A DNA stretch of 64,000 nucleotides, from the NCBI RefSeq assembly GCF_002752675.1, contig NZ_CP024608.1, positions 1,488,001-1,552,000 of the forward strand, read 5' to 3'. Both the position numbers and the translations under genes were made by a program. The notes under the pieces are model-generated. The model searched no databases. It saw only the letters and a program-made list of their open reading frames with translations, and was not told where the DNA came from. The first letter of the stretch is position 1; every line of letters begins with the position of its first letter. This document shows, piece by piece, positions 26,239 through 37,742 of the stretch. This DNA is from Massilia violaceinigra (lineage in GTDB: Bacteria > Pseudomonadota > Gammaproteobacteria > Burkholderiales > Burkholderiaceae_D).

Positions 26239-27699
26239 TCAGCCAGCCAGCTTTTTCTTGAGCAGCTCGGTCAGCTCGGCCGGGTTGGCCTTGCCTTTGG
26301 ATGCCTTCATGGCCTGGCCGATCAGCGCGTTGATGGCCGCTTCCTTGCCGGCGCGGTATTGCTCGACCGATTTGGCGTTGGCCGCCAGCACATCGTCGAC
26401 GATCTTTTCCAGCGCGCCGCTGTCGGAGATGGTCACCAGATCTTTTTCCTTGATGACCACGTCGGCGATGTTTTCATCGTTCGATTTGGCTTCCCACATG
26501 CCCGCAAACACTTCCTTGGCGCTCTTGGTGGAAATCGTGCCGTCGGCAATGCGCTTGATCATCAGCGCCAGTTGCGATGCTTCCACCGGCGAATCGGCGA
26601 TGTCGACGTTTTCGCGGTTCAGGGTCGAGGCCACGTCGCCCATCAGCCAGTTGGCCGCGGTCTTGGCTTGCTCTTTTCCGGTCTTGGCGACGACAGCTTC
26701 GAAGTACGCGGCCATCTGTTTCGACGAGGTCAGGAACAGGCTGTCGTATTCCGGCAAGCCGTAGTCGTTCGCGAAGCGCGCACGCATCGCGGCCGGCAGT
26801 TCCGGCATGTCGGCCTTGATGCGCGCGACCCACTCGTCGGAAATGAGCAGCGGCGGCAAGTCCGGATCGGGGAAGTAGCGGTAATCCTGCGCGTCTTCCT
26901 TGGTGCGCATCGAGCGCGTTTCCTTCTTGTCCGGGTCCCACAGGCGCGTGGCTTGCTGCACTTTGCCGCCATCTTCGATCAGGTCGATCTGGCGCCGCAC
27001 TTCATAGGCGATCGCTTCTTCCATGAAACGGAAGGAGTTCAGGTTCTTGATCTCGCAGCGGGTGCCCAGTTCCGTCGTGCCAACCGGACGCACCGAGACG
27101 TTGACGTCGCAGCGGAACGAGCCTTCCTGCATGTTGCCGTCGCACACGCCCAGCCACACGACCAGGGTATGCAGTGCCTTGGCGTACGCCACGGCCTCGG
27201 CCGCGCTGCGCATTTCCGGCTCGGACACGATTTCCAGCAGCGGCGTACCGGCGCGGTTCAGGTCGATGCCGGTCATGCCTGCATAGTCTTCGTGCAGCGA
27301 CTTGCCGGCGTCTTCTTCCAGGTGGGCGCGCGTCAGGTTCACAGTTTTGGTCTGGAACTGGCCATCTTTTTCGAAGCCGAAGGTGAGCTGGCCGCCGATG
27401 ACGACCGGATCGGCGAACTGGCTGATCTGGTAACCCTTGGGCAAATCCGGGTAAAAATAGTTTTTGCGCGCAAACACCGATTCCGGCGCGATTTTCGCGT
27501 CGACCGCCAGGCCGAAACGGATCGCGCGTTCGACCGCGCCGCGGTTCATCACCGGCAGCACGCCCGGCAACGCCAGGTCGACCGGGCTGGCCTGGGTGTT
27601 CGGCTCGGCGCCGAACTGAATCGAACTGCCGCTGAAAATCTTGGAGTTGGTCGTGAGCTGCACGTGGTTCTCAAGACCGATGACGACTTCCCATTGCAT
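26239..27699 (-). CDS. gatB: Asp/Glu-tRNA amidotransferase subunit B
   Basis: The 486-residue subunit phosphorylates and transamidates mischarged Asp-tRNA(Asn)/Glu-tRNA(Gln). It begins [20 protein letters not shown] and has [15 protein letters not shown], the zinc/tRNA-acceptor region [16 protein letters not shown], and the C-terminal YqeY-like tail [10 protein letters not shown]. The ATG at 27699 fits the family start. It is the last gene of gatC-gatA-gatB, 56 bases after gatA. Confidence 0.96.
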   Translation of the reverse strand: MQWEVVIGLENHVQLTTNSKIFSGSSIQFGAEPNTQASPVDLALPGVLPVMNRGAVERAIRFGLAVDAKIAPESVFARKNYFYPDLPKGYQISQFADPVVIGGQLTFGFEKDGQFQTKTVNLTRAHLEEDAGKSLHEDYAGMTGIDLNRAGTPLLEIVSEPEMRSAAEAVAYAKALHTLVVWLGVCDGNMQEGSFRCDVNVSVRPVGTTELGTRCEIKNLNSFRFMEEAIAYEVRRQIDLIEDGGKVQQATRLWDPDKKETRSMRTKEDAQDYRYFPDPDLPPLLISDEWVARIKADMPELPAAMRARFANDYGLPEYDSLFLTSSKQMAAYFEAVVAKTGKEQAKTAANWLMGDVASTLNRENVDIADSPVEASQLALMIKRIADGTISTKSAKEVFAGMWEAKSNDENIADVVIKEKDLVTISDSGALEKIVDDVLAANAKSVEQYRAGKEAAINALIGQAMKASKGKANPAELTELLKKKLAG

Positions 27700-27755
27700 A
27701 GTGTTCTCTTTTCTTGTCAGGTTGCCGGTGCGCACGCGGTGCGCACCCGGCGAAA

Positions 27756-29231
27756 TCAGATGCCGGCCGGCGCGCGGGTGTGCCAGTCGGTCGCCAGCTG
27801 GTACTGGTGGGCAATATTTAGCAGCTTCGCTTCGGCAAAGTAATTGCCAATGATTTGCAGGCCCACCGGGCGCTTGCTGTTCTTTTCGCCCTGGCCGAAG
27901 CCGCACGGGACCGACATGCCGGGCAGGCCGGCCAGGCTGGTCGACAGGGTAAAAATGTCGGCCAGGTAGTTGGCGACCGGGTCGTTGGCCTTGTCGCCCA
28001 AGTCCCAGGCGACGGTTGGCGCGACCGGGCCCATGATGACGTCGCAGGTGTTGCCCAGCGCGGCCTGGAAGTCGTCGGCGATCAGGCGCCGGATCTTCTG
28101 GGCCTGCAGGTAGTAAGCGTCGTAATAGCCATGGCACAGCACGTAGGTGCCGACCAGGATGCGGCGCTGCACTTCGGGACCGAAGCCTTCGGCACGCGAC
28201 TTTTTGTACATGTCTTCGAGGTTCTTGTATTCGCTGGCGCGGTGGCCGTAGCGCACGCCGTCGAAGCGCGACAGGTTCGACGACGCTTCCGCCGGGGCGA
28301 TCACGTAGTAGACAGGGATCGAGAGCGACGTTTTTGGCAGCGAAATGTCAACCAGGGTTGCGCCCAGTTTCACAAATACGTCGAGCGCGGCGCGCACGGC
28401 TTGTTCGACGTCGGCCGCCAGGCCTTCGCCAAAATATTCTTTTGGCAAGCCGATGCGCAAGCCCTTGAGCGGTGCGTTCAGGTCGCGCGTGAAGTCTTCG
28501 CGCACATTGCCCTGTTCGGCCGTCAGGCTGGTCGAATCGCGCGCATCGAAGCCGATCATTTCATTGAGCAGCATGGCGCAGTCTTCGGCGCTCTGGGCGA
28601 TCGGGCCGCCCTGGTCGAGCGAGGACGCGAACGCGATCATGCCGAAGCGCGACACGCGCCCGTAGGTCGGCTTGATGCCGGTGACGCCGCAAAACGCGGC
28701 CGGCTGGCGGATCGAGCCGCCGGTATCGGTGGCGGTGGCGGCCGGCGCCAGGCGCGCGGCAATCGCCGCGGCCGAGCCGCCCGAGGAGCCGCCCGGCACG
28801 GCCAGCGTGTCCCACGGATTCTTGACGGCGCCAAAGGCCGAGTTTTCGTTCGACGAGCCCATCGCGAATTCGTCGCAATTGAGCTTGCCCAGGGTGACCA
28901 TGCCGGCGCGGTTGAATTTGTCGACCACGGTGGCGTCGAACGGGCTGGTGTAATTGGCCAGCATCTTCGAGCCGGCCGTCGAACGCCAGCCTTTGGTGAC
29001 GAAAATATCCTTGTGCGCGATCGGAATCCCGGTCAGCGGGCCGGCATTGCCGGAGGCGAGGCGCACATCGGCGGCGCGCGCTTGTTCAAGCGACAAGGCT
29101 TCGTCGACCTGCAGGAAGGCGTTCAGGTCGCTCGCTTTGGCGCGCTGCAGGAAGTGGGTGGTCAGCTCGGTGGCGGAAACCTGTTTCGCGTGCAGGAGCG
29201 CGGACAGCTGTTGAATGGTTTTAGTATGCAT
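27756..29231 (-). CDS. gatA: Asp/Glu-tRNA amidotransferase subunit A
   Basis: The 491-residue amidase releases ammonia from glutamine for GatB. It has the amidase signature with the Ser-cisSer-Lys triad: [14 protein letters not shown] (Lys), [19 protein letters not shown] and [18 protein letters not shown] (the two Ser). Length is normal. It is the middle gene of the gatCAB operon, with 97 bases separating it from gatC. Confidence 0.96.
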   Translation of the reverse strand: MHTKTIQQLSALLHAKQVSATELTTHFLQRAKASDLNAFLQVDEALSLEQARAADVRLASGNAGPLTGIPIAHKDIFVTKGWRSTAGSKMLANYTSPFDATVVDKFNRAGMVTLGKLNCDEFAMGSSNENSAFGAVKNPWDTLAVPGGSSGGSAAAIAARLAPAATATDTGGSIRQPAAFCGVTGIKPTYGRVSRFGMIAFASSLDQGGPIAQSAEDCAMLLNEMIGFDARDSTSLTAEQGNVREDFTRDLNAPLKGLRIGLPKEYFGEGLAADVEQAVRAALDVFVKLGATLVDISLPKTSLSIPVYYVIAPAEASSNLSRFDGVRYGHRASEYKNLEDMYKKSRAEGFGPEVQRRILVGTYVLCHGYYDAYYLQAQKIRRLIADDFQAALGNTCDVIMGPVAPTVAWDLGDKANDPVANYLADIFTLSTSLAGLPGMSVPCGFGQGEKNSKRPVGLQIIGNYFAEAKLLNIAHQYQLATDWHTRAPAGI

Positions 29232-29331
29232 GGCGGATGCTCGGCTGACGTAATTGCTCGGTTTGCTCGGGAGTGTGCCCGGTACTCGGCGACGCGCGCG
29301 GCGCCGGTCGGACGAAGAGGGTGGGCGGCCG

Positions 29332-29634
29332 TTATTCGATCACTTGCGGCACCAGATACAGGCCGTCCTGGGTCTTCGGCGCCGGCGCCTGGTAGGCTTC
29401 GCGGGCGTTTTCCTCGGTCACGACGTCGTCGCGCAGGCGCAACGGCAGCTTGCCCAGGATGGCCGCGAGCGGGTGCGAGAGCGGCTCCACGCCGGTGGTG
29501 TCGACATCCTTCATCTGCTCGGCCAGCGCGAAAATACCGTTCAGTTCCGCCAGCGCGATGTCGGCGTGGGCCTCGTCCATCTCGAGTTTGGACAGATAGG
29601 CGATTCGATTTACATCTGATAGTGTCAGGGACAT
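29332..29634 (-). CDS. gatC: Asp/Glu-tRNA amidotransferase subunit C
   Basis: The 100-residue subunit begins [20 protein letters not shown] and ends [20 protein letters not shown] plus a short tail, as in GatC. It wraps around GatA and GatB and stabilises the complex. ATG 29634 is chosen by the family start. It leads the gatCAB operon, divergent from mreB. A TATAAT lies on the minus strand at about 29794-29799 as a likely -10 element. Confidence 0.93.
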   Translation of the reverse strand: MSLTLSDVNRIAYLSKLEMDEAHADIALAELNGIFALAEQMKDVDTTGVEPLSHPLAAILGKLPLRLRDDVVTEENAREAYQAPAPKTQDGLYLVPQVIE

Positions 29635-29802
29635 GAAATTTGCGCGGCGCGGGCCGCGTTCAAAATGTGGTGGACGAATAGTGAAGTTTCGATAACAGAG
29701 CGCTAAAGCCGATAAAAGCTTCCTAAAGGCCCTGATCTCACAGGGGGAATAGGCGCGCAAAACACCGGTTTTTCAGCGATTAACGCGCAAATTATAAGGT
29801 AG

Positions 29803-31005
<1,203 letters not shown>

Positions 31006-31191
31006 GTCCGAGCCCGTAGCGAGCCGCGAGCGCGCCGGCTTGCACTGCCGGCGCGGCCGGCGTACCGTTCAGATCTTCGGCTTGCAATGCGTTGTACAAC
31101 CCGGACAGACCAGGTTGAACAATGTGTGCAAGCCGGAGGTCTGACCCCGTGCCGCACCGGGACAGGTTGTTAGCACCGATTATTGGATTTC

Positions 31192-32256
31192 ATGGAATAC
31201 AGTCCTCCGCCACTCTTCAAGCAAGGCGCCCCTGCCCGGGTCAAGGTGACGGTTTTCGCGTTTATTTCGATCGCCCTCCTGATGATCGACGCCCGCGTCC
31301 ATGCGCTGGCCACGGTGCGCCAGGTGGCCGGCACCGTCCTGTATCCGCTCCAAATGGCGGCCCTGATGCCGCGCGAGGCGCTGGCCAACATGGGCAGCTA
31401 CTTCTCTTCCATTTCCTCGCTCAAGCAGGAAGTGCGCGATCTCCAGGTCGCCCAGGTCGCCGTCGCCGAAAAACTCCAGCAAGCCCAGCTCCAGAGTGCG
31501 GAAAACGCCCAGTTGCGCAAACTGATGGGCGCGCGCGAGCATGTGCCGGTCAAGACCATGCTCAGCGAGATCCTGTACGACGCGCGCGACAGTTCCAGCC
31601 GCAAGATCGTGCTCGACCGCGGCAGCCAGAACGGCGTGGCGCTCGGCCAGCCGGTGATCGATAACGCCGGCGTGGTGGGCCAGGTCACGCGTGTATTCCC
31701 GTTCACCGCCGAAGTCACCCTGCTGACCGACCGCGAACAGGCCATTCCCGTGCAGGTGCTCAGAAACGGCTTGCGCAGCGTGGCCTACGGGCGCGGCCAG
31801 TCCGGCACGCTCGACCTGCGCTTCGTGGCACCGAACGCCGACATCCAGGTCGGCGACGTACTCATTACCTCGGGCATGGACGGGGTCTACCCGGCCGGCC
31901 TGGCCGTGGCCAAGGTCACCAAGGTCGAGAACAGCGCCGCCGGCGCCTTTGGCGGCGTGGTGTGCCAGCCGCTGGCCGGCATCGACCGCAACCGCCATGT
32001 GCTGATCCTCACCACGCTGCCGCAAGTGCCGGCCCGCCCGCCTGAAGAGCCGCCGGTGCCGTCCAAGAAGAACCTTCCCAAGATGACACCGATCAAAGAG
32101 GGTGCCGTCCCGATTGCCGCCGCCGCGCCGAAAACGCCGGCGCCGGTGGTGCCCGCCGCCAGGACCCCGGCCACGCCGTCGCGCGCGCCCGCCACGCCGG
32201 CCCGCGCGCCGGTCCCGGCGGCTCCCGCGCCCGCACCCAAGGAAGCGACCCGATGA
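31192..32256 (+). CDS. mreC: Rod-shape-determining protein MreC with long Pro/Ala-rich tail
   Basis: The 354-residue periplasmic protein has one N-terminal membrane helix (about residues 17-38), a coiled coil (SISSLKQEVRDLQVAQVAVA) and the double beta-barrel core (IVLDRGSQNGVALGQPVIDN to the LTTLP strand). It binds PBP2 and helps switch on the elongasome. After the core come about 70 residues that are mostly Pro, Ala, Thr and Arg, longer than in the E. coli protein. ATG 31192 is chosen over an upstream TTG. Its stop overlaps the mreD start. Confidence 0.93.
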   Translation: MEYSPPPLFKQGAPARVKVTVFAFISIALLMIDARVHALATVRQVAGTVLYPLQMAALMPREALANMGSYFSSISSLKQEVRDLQVAQVAVAEKLQQAQLQSAENAQLRKLMGAREHVPVKTMLSEILYDARDSSSRKIVLDRGSQNGVALGQPVIDNAGVVGQVTRVFPFTAEVTLLTDREQAIPVQVLRNGLRSVAYGRGQSGTLDLRFVAPNADIQVGDVLITSGMDGVYPAGLAVAKVTKVENSAAGAFGGVVCQPLAGIDRNRHVLILTTLPQVPARPPEEPPVPSKKNLPKMTPIKEGAVPIAAAAPKTPAPVVPAARTPATPSRAPATPARAPVPAAPAPAPKEATR

Positions 32257-32765
32257 ACCGCCCGCACTACATCCTGCTGCCCGTCAGTCCGCTGTTCATT
32301 ACCTTCAGCCTGACCTGCGCTTTCATGCTCAATCTGCTGCCCTGGGGGCACTGGATCGGCGCGCCCGACTTCGTGGCGCTGGTCCTGGTGTTCTGGGGCA
32401 TCCACCAGCCGCGCAAGGTCGGCATCGGCGTCGCCTTTTTCATGGGCCTGCTGATGGACGTGCATGACGCCACCCTGCTCGGCGAGAACGCGCTGGCCTA
32501 CACGCTGCTGTCCTACCTGGCCATCATGATTCACCGGCGCGTGCTGTGGTTTCCGGTGCTGACCCAGGCGCTGCACGTGTTTCCGCTGCTGCTGGCCACC
32601 CAGGCCATCCAGGTCATCGTGCGCGTGATCGTCTCGGGCAAATTCCCGGGCTGGATGTACTTCATCGAGAGCGTGGTGGGCATCGCGCTGTGGCCCGTGA
32701 TTACCTGGATGCTGCTGGCGCCCCAGCGGCGCGCCGTCGACCGCGACCATACGCGCCCGATCTGA
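32253..32765 (+). CDS. mreD: Rod-shape-determining protein MreD
   Basis: The 170-residue protein has about five membrane helices and the MreD-like motif FFMGLLMDVHDATLLGENAL. It begins MNRPHYILLPVSPLFITFSL. MreD is part of the elongation complex with MreC, RodA and PBP2. The ATGA overlap with mreC indicates coupled translation, and mrdA follows after 15 bases. Confidence 0.93.
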   Translation: MNRPHYILLPVSPLFITFSLTCAFMLNLLPWGHWIGAPDFVALVLVFWGIHQPRKVGIGVAFFMGLLMDVHDATLLGENALAYTLLSYLAIMIHRRVLWFPVLTQALHVFPLLLATQAIQVIVRVIVSGKFPGWMYFIESVVGIALWPVITWMLLAPQRRAVDRDHTRPI

Positions 32766-32780
32766 TGGTGCGGCTGCGTC

Positions 32781-34763
32781 ATGACTGAATTAACCAATAA
32801 CGACCGCGAAATCCACCTGTTTCGCCTGCGCGTGGTGGCGCTGATCGCGCTCGTCTTCGTCTGCTTCGGCGCGCTGGTGGCGCGCCTGGTGTTCCTGCAG
32901 GTGGTCAAGCACGACGACTTTGCGGCGCTGGCCGAAGACAACCGCATCGCCATCGTGCCGATCGTGCCCAACCGCGGCCTGATCGTCGACCGCAAGGGCG
33001 TGGTCCTGGCGCGCAACTACTCGGCCTACACGCTCGAAATCACCCAGTCCAAGCTGCGCAACACGCTCGACTCGGTGATCGACGAATTGTCGACGCTGAT
33101 CGAGATCGAGCCCAAGGACCGCAAGCGCTTCAAGACCCTGCTGGCCGAGTCGAAGAATTTCGAGAGCGTGCCGCTGCGCACCCGCCTGACCGACGACGAA
33201 GTGGCGCGCTTCGCCGCCCAGCGCTTCCGTTTTCCCGGGGTCGAGGTGCAGGCGCGCCTGTTCCGCCAGTACCCGCTGGGCGAAACCGCCTCGCACGTGA
33301 TCGGCTACATCGGCCGCATCAACCAGAAGGAAGCGAAGGAACTCGAAGAGCGGCCCGACAAGGCGAACTACAACGGTACCGACCATATCGGCAAGGAAGG
33401 GCTGGAAAAGAGCTACGAAGCGCAGCTGCACGGGCGCACCGGCTACCAGAAGATCATCCGCACCGCCAGCGGGCGCGCGGTCAGCATCCTGTCGCGCACG
33501 GAAGCGACCGCCGGCAGCAACCTGATTCTGTCGATCGACATCGAACTGCAAAAGATCATCGAAGAAGCCTTCGGCGAGTACCGCGGCGCGCTGGTCGCCA
33601 TCGAACCGGAGACGGGCGACATCCTGGCGTACGTGTCGCGTCCCGGGTTCGACCCGAACCTGTTCGTCGACGGCATCGACACCCAGAGCTGGAACGAACT
33701 CAATACCTCGCTCGACCGCCCGCTGATGAACCGCCCGCTGCAGGGCACCTATCCGCCCGGATCGACCTTCAAGCCGTTCATGGCGCTGGCCGCGCTGGAA
33801 CTGGGCAAGCGCACGCAGAACCATACGATTTCCGACGCCGGCTATTTCACCCTGGGCGGCCACACCTGGAAGGACGACAAGGTGGGCGGGCACGGCATGG
33901 TCAGCCTGACCGATTCGATCATCGTCTCGTGCAATACCTACTATTACCAGCTCGGCAACGATCTCGGCATCGATGCGATCCACGACTTCATGAAGCCGTT
34001 CGGTTTCGGCCAGAAGACCGGGATCGACCTGGAGAACGAAAAAATTGGCGTGCTGCCCTCGAAAGACTGGAAGAAGGCACGCTTCGCCAAGAACAAACTG
34101 ATGCAGACCTGGGTCGGCGGCGACACCGTCAATATCGCCATCGGGCAGGGCTTCAACAGCTTCACCATCCTGCAGCTGTCGCACGCGGTGGCCACCCTGG
34201 CCAATAACGGCGTGGTCATGAAGCCGCACCTGGTCAAGATTGTCGAAGACAGCAGCACGCGCGCGCGCGCCCTGACGGTGCCGAAGGAAAGCGCGCGCAT
34301 CCCGCTAAGCCAGGGCAACATCGATTTCATCAAGCGCGCCATGGTCGGGGTGTCCGAGCGTGGCACCGGCAAGACCGCGTTTGCGAACGCCGGCTACATC
34401 GCCGCCGGCAAGACCGGCACCTCGCAGGCGGTGGGCCTGCGCCGCGGCGAGAAGTACAACGCCAAGAACGTCAACGAACGCCTGCGCGACAACGCGCTGT
34501 ACATCACCTTCGCGCCGGCCGACAAGCCGCGCATCGCGGTGGCGCTGATCGTCGAAAACGCCGGCTTCGGCGGCGTGGTGGCGGCCCCGATCGCGCGCAA
34601 GGCGCTCGACTACTACCTGCTGGGCAAGCGCCCGGTGGGCAAGGACGGCACCAAGGTGCCCAAGGAAGACGTGGAACTGCTGCCGCTGGAAGAACTGAAG
34701 ACCGATACGGCCACCGAAATGCCATACAAGCCGGGCGCCGAAACGCCGGCACCGAAGGAGTGA
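32781..34763 (+). CDS. mrdA: Penicillin-binding protein 2, peptidoglycan transpeptidase
   Basis: The 660-residue class B PBP has one N-terminal membrane helix (about 19-42), a pedestal domain (NRGLIVDRKGVVLARN) and a C-terminal transpeptidase domain. The active-site motifs are Ser328-T-F-K331 in YPPGSTFKPFMALAAL, SCN in IIVSCNTYYYQLG and Lys544-TGTS in AGKTGTSQAVG. It cross-links new peptidoglycan during cell elongation and is the target of mecillinam in other species. It lies between mreD and rodA in the elongasome operon. Confidence 0.95.
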   Translation: MTELTNNDREIHLFRLRVVALIALVFVCFGALVARLVFLQVVKHDDFAALAEDNRIAIVPIVPNRGLIVDRKGVVLARNYSAYTLEITQSKLRNTLDSVIDELSTLIEIEPKDRKRFKTLLAESKNFESVPLRTRLTDDEVARFAAQRFRFPGVEVQARLFRQYPLGETASHVIGYIGRINQKEAKELEERPDKANYNGTDHIGKEGLEKSYEAQLHGRTGYQKIIRTASGRAVSILSRTEATAGSNLILSIDIELQKIIEEAFGEYRGALVAIEPETGDILAYVSRPGFDPNLFVDGIDTQSWNELNTSLDRPLMNRPLQGTYPPGSTFKPFMALAALELGKRTQNHTISDAGYFTLGGHTWKDDKVGGHGMVSLTDSIIVSCNTYYYQLGNDLGIDAIHDFMKPFGFGQKTGIDLENEKIGVLPSKDWKKARFAKNKLMQTWVGGDTVNIAIGQGFNSFTILQLSHAVATLANNGVVMKPHLVKIVEDSSTRARALTVPKESARIPLSQGNIDFIKRAMVGVSERGTGKTAFANAGYIAAGKTGTSQAVGLRRGEKYNAKNVNERLRDNALYITFAPADKPRIAVALIVENAGFGGVVAAPIARKALDYYLLGKRPVGKDGTKVPKEDVELLPLEELKTDTATEMPYKPGAETPAPKE

Positions 34764-34768
34764 CGGCC

Positions 34769-35881
34769 ATGCGCATCAACGAACGGCGCTCGCTGTGGCG
34801 GCGCGCCAAGCCTTACCTGCTGGTGTTCGACGCGCCGCTGGCCATGGTCATCTTCCTGCTGCTCGGTACCAGCCTGGTGACGATGTACTCGGCCGGCGCC
34901 GATTTCCCCGGCCGCATCGAAGGCCAGTTGCGCAACATGATGATCGCATTCGTGGTCATGTGGCTGGCGGCCCAGGTGCCGCCGCAAACCCTGATGCGCC
35001 TGGCCGTGCCGATCTACACGGTCGGCGTGACCTTGCTCATTGCGGTGTTCCTGTTCGGCGTGATCAAGAAGGGCGCGCGCCGCTGGCTGCACATCGGCTT
35101 CGACATCCAGCCGTCCGAGATCATGAAAATCGCCATGCCGCTTATGCTGGCCTGGTACTTCCACCAGAAGGCGGGGCTGGTGCGCTGGCATTCGTTCATC
35201 ATCGCCACCGTGCTGCTGGCCGTTCCCGTGGGCCTGATCCAGCTGCAGCCCGACCTGGGCACCTCGCTGCTGGTGCTGGCGTCGGGCTTCTACGTGATCT
35301 TTCTGGCCGGGCTGTCGTGGAAGGCGCTCATCGGCCTGTTCGTGGCCGGCGCCGCCAGTTTGCCGGTGGCCTGGTCGCTGATGCACGACTACCAGCGCGA
35401 GCGGGTGATGACCCTGATCGATCCGAACGCCGACCCGCTGGGCAAGGGCTTCCACATCATCCAGTCGGTCATCGCGATCGGCTCGGGGGGGCTGAGCGGC
35501 AAGGGCTGGATGAAGGGCACCCAGGCCCACCTCGAATTCATCCCCGAACGCACCACCGACTTCATTTTCTCGGTCTTTGCGGAGGAGTTCGGGCTGATGG
35601 GCTTCCTCGGGCTGCTGCTCTTGTACCTGCTGCTGATCGGGCGCGGCCTGATGATCGCGGCCAACGCACCGACCCTGTTTGCGCGCTTGCTGGCCGGCGC
35701 GATCACGATGATCTTCTTTACGTACGCCTTTGTGAACATGAGCATGGTCAGCGGCATCCTGCCGGTGGTGGGCGTGCCGCTGCCGTTCATGAGCTACGGC
35801 GGAACCGCTTTTGTGACCCTCGGACTGGGGGCAGGTATACTGATGAGTATCCAGCGGCACCGCAAGCTGGTGCAAACCTGA
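34769..35881 (+). CDS. rodA: Rod-shape-determining glycosyltransferase RodA
   Basis: The 370-residue SEDS protein has about ten membrane helices. Typical stretches are GARRWLHIGFDIQPSEIMKI, LQPDLGTSLLVLASG, the WD-like loop ERVMTLIDPNADPLGKGFHI and the C-terminal PLPFMSYGGTAFVTLG. SEDS proteins polymerise glycan strands and pair with a class B PBP, here PBP2. ATG 34769 is preferred to a GTG at 34760 that overlaps the mrdA stop. Confidence 0.95.
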   Translation: MRINERRSLWRRAKPYLLVFDAPLAMVIFLLLGTSLVTMYSAGADFPGRIEGQLRNMMIAFVVMWLAAQVPPQTLMRLAVPIYTVGVTLLIAVFLFGVIKKGARRWLHIGFDIQPSEIMKIAMPLMLAWYFHQKAGLVRWHSFIIATVLLAVPVGLIQLQPDLGTSLLVLASGFYVIFLAGLSWKALIGLFVAGAASLPVAWSLMHDYQRERVMTLIDPNADPLGKGFHIIQSVIAIGSGGLSGKGWMKGTQAHLEFIPERTTDFIFSVFAEEFGLMGFLGLLLLYLLLIGRGLMIAANAPTLFARLLAGAITMIFFTYAFVNMSMVSGILPVVGVPLPFMSYGGTAFVTLGLGAGILMSIQRHRKLVQT

Positions 35882-35894
35882 CCCCGGAGACACA

Positions 35895-36950
35895 ATGGCG
35901 GTAACACGAGCGCTTCCACCTTCCATTGCGCTGAGCGCACTGGCCTTGCTGCTGACCGCCTGCGCCACCGACCCGGAAGGCCACCGGCGCATGCTGCCGA
36001 TGCCTGCCCCGGGCACCCCGGCGGCCAAACACGGCGATGTCGGCAAGAACCTGCCGCGCATGCCGCGTGCCGGTTCCGGACGCGGCGGCTACTACCAGGA
36101 TGACGGCCCGGGCGACAATCCGCCGGCTAACCTGCTCGATGTGCCCGATGCCGTGGTCAAGGCCGAACCGTATGCGCGCTACGCCAACCGGCCCTACGTC
36201 GTCTTCGGCAAGACCTACACGCCGATATTGCACGAGCAGCCATTCCGGCAGCGCGGCGTGGCGACCTGGTACGGCAAAAAATTCCATGGACAGAAAACCT
36301 CGTCGGGGGAACTGTACGACATGTACAAGATGACGGCGGCCCATCCGACCCTGCCGATTCCTTCGTACGCCCGCATTACCAGCCTCGATAGCGGCAAGCA
36401 GGTGGTGGTGCGGATCAACGACCGCGGCCCCTTTCACTCGAGCCGCGTGATCGACGTGTCGTACACGGCGGCGCTCAAACTCGGCCTGCTCGGCAAGGGC
36501 ACCCACACAGTGGAAGTGGAACGGCTGCTGCCCAACGCGCAGGAGCGCATCGCCACCATCAGGCGCCTGGCGCCGGAGCCGGACGGGGAAGTGAGCACGA
36601 TGGCGGTGGACATGCCGCCGCCGGGCGAAAGCAGCGCGATCACGGTGACGGCCCCCGCCTTGGCTCCCGCCTTGGCGCCCGCGAGCGCGCCTGTGGCGGC
36701 GCCGCCACAGGTGCTGACGCAGCCGGGGTTTTACCTGCAGCTGGGCGCATTTGCCCGGGCCGACAAGGCGGCCGATGTGCGTGCCCAGATCGCGGCCACG
36801 GGCGGGGCGCTTTCCGCCGTCGAAGTGGTGCAGGGCGGTGCGCTGCACCGCCTGTTCAGCGGCCCATTCCCGAGCCGGGCCGACGCCATGCAGGCGCTGC
36901 GCGATCTGCCATCGACCCTGCGCCTGAAACCGATCGTCGTACAGCGCTGA
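35895..36950 (+). CDS. rlpA: RlpA septal ring lipoprotein (DPBB plus SPOR)
   Basis: The 351-residue protein has a lipoprotein signal ending LLLTAC (Cys at about residue 24). A double-psi beta-barrel follows (about 118-210: GVATWYGKKFHGQKTSSGE, VVVRINDRGPFHSSRVIDVS) with the catalytic Asp in NDRGPF. An Ala/Pro linker leads to a C-terminal SPOR domain (about 275-351: FYLQLGAFARADKAADVRAQ). RlpA cleaves denuded glycan strands at the division site in Pseudomonas. It is the last gene of the elongasome operon and converges with the next gene. Confidence 0.92.
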   Translation: MAVTRALPPSIALSALALLLTACATDPEGHRRMLPMPAPGTPAAKHGDVGKNLPRMPRAGSGRGGYYQDDGPGDNPPANLLDVPDAVVKAEPYARYANRPYVVFGKTYTPILHEQPFRQRGVATWYGKKFHGQKTSSGELYDMYKMTAAHPTLPIPSYARITSLDSGKQVVVRINDRGPFHSSRVIDVSYTAALKLGLLGKGTHTVEVERLLPNAQERIATIRRLAPEPDGEVSTMAVDMPPPGESSAITVTAPALAPALAPASAPVAAPPQVLTQPGFYLQLGAFARADKAADVRAQIAATGGALSAVEVVQGGALHRLFSGPFPSRADAMQALRDLPSTLRLKPIVVQR

Positions 36951-36971
36951 CCTGGGCCGGGCGCGCTGGCG

Positions 36972-37742
36972 TCATTTGCAGCTGCGCGATTCCTGATCCG
37001 GAAAGCGCGCCACGATCGCATCGACCTTGGCCTTGGCGGCCGGTTCGAGCGCGCGGAAGCGATACGCCATTTTGGTCGCCTGGCTGGTGCGTCCGGCCAC
37101 CTTGGCGCCGACCACGCCCTGCTTGGTGAGCGTCGCCAGCAAGGTCTGGGCCGACGTCTCCGACTTGAACACACCGAGCGAAATCGCGTACTTCATCGGG
37201 CTGTTATCGTTCATGATGAAGTAACTGGTGATGCCGAGTTCCTTCAGTTCGGCCGCCTTGCGGTCGGCCGCTTCCTTGCTGCCCGGGGAAGGGATGAACA
37301 CGATATGGCTGGTGACCTCGGGGACGGCGACGTTTTCGCGCGTCTGGCGCTGGCCCAGCGCCAGCGGCGAGAGCATGGCTTCGAAGCGGCGCGCTTCCGG
37401 CGGCGCGAAATTTCCAACCAATGTGCAGGCAACCAGGTCCGGCTTCGGCTCCGGCTTGGGTTCCGGCTTCGGCTCGGCGGGCGCTGGCACCGCGGCGGCG
37501 GGCTTGGTCATGACCAGCACCGGCGTTGGCGGGGCGACCACCGGCTCGGGTTCGGCCGCCGCTTCCGTGTCCGGCGATGGCAGCGGGCGCGCGGCGACCA
37601 GCTTGATGTTCTCGGTGGCGAGCTGGTTGCGCATGCGGCCCGGCTCGCGCTCGTTTTCCCTGAAGTTGCCGAGCATGCCCTGGCCGTACGCGAACAGCAC
37701 GGCATTGATGGCAAGGAGGGTCCAAAATATGAATTTCAACAC
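36972..37742 (-). CDS. Membrane-anchored SPOR-like protein
   Basis: The 256-residue protein has an N-terminal membrane helix (about residues 3-19), a Pro/Glu/Lys-rich spacer with KPEPKPEPKPD (about 70-105) and a C-terminal region resembling the SPOR fold (ISLGVFKSETSAQTLLATLT, RTSQATKMAYRF). The last Cys (SRSCK) and Cys107 could pair in the periplasm. It starts with GTG at 37742, behind AGGA, and overlaps the end of coaX. A role at the septum through binding of bare glycan is an inference from SPOR. Confidence 0.7.
   Translation of the reverse strand: MLKFIFWTLLAINAVLFAYGQGMLGNFRENEREPGRMRNQLATENIKLVAARPLPSPDTEAAAEPEPVVAPPTPVLVMTKPAAAVPAPAEPKPEPKPEPKPDLVACTLVGNFAPPEARRFEAMLSPLALGQRQTRENVAVPEVTSHIVFIPSPGSKEAADRKAAELKELGITSYFIMNDNSPMKYAISLGVFKSETSAQTLLATLTKQGVVGAKVAGRTSQATKMAYRFRALEPAAKAKVDAIVARFPDQESRSCK

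Noticed and set aside
27855..29636. A 593-codon plus-strand open frame over gatA and gatC
   Set aside because: Antisense to well-supported gatA and gatC, with the usual Arg/Gly/His-rich shadow composition.
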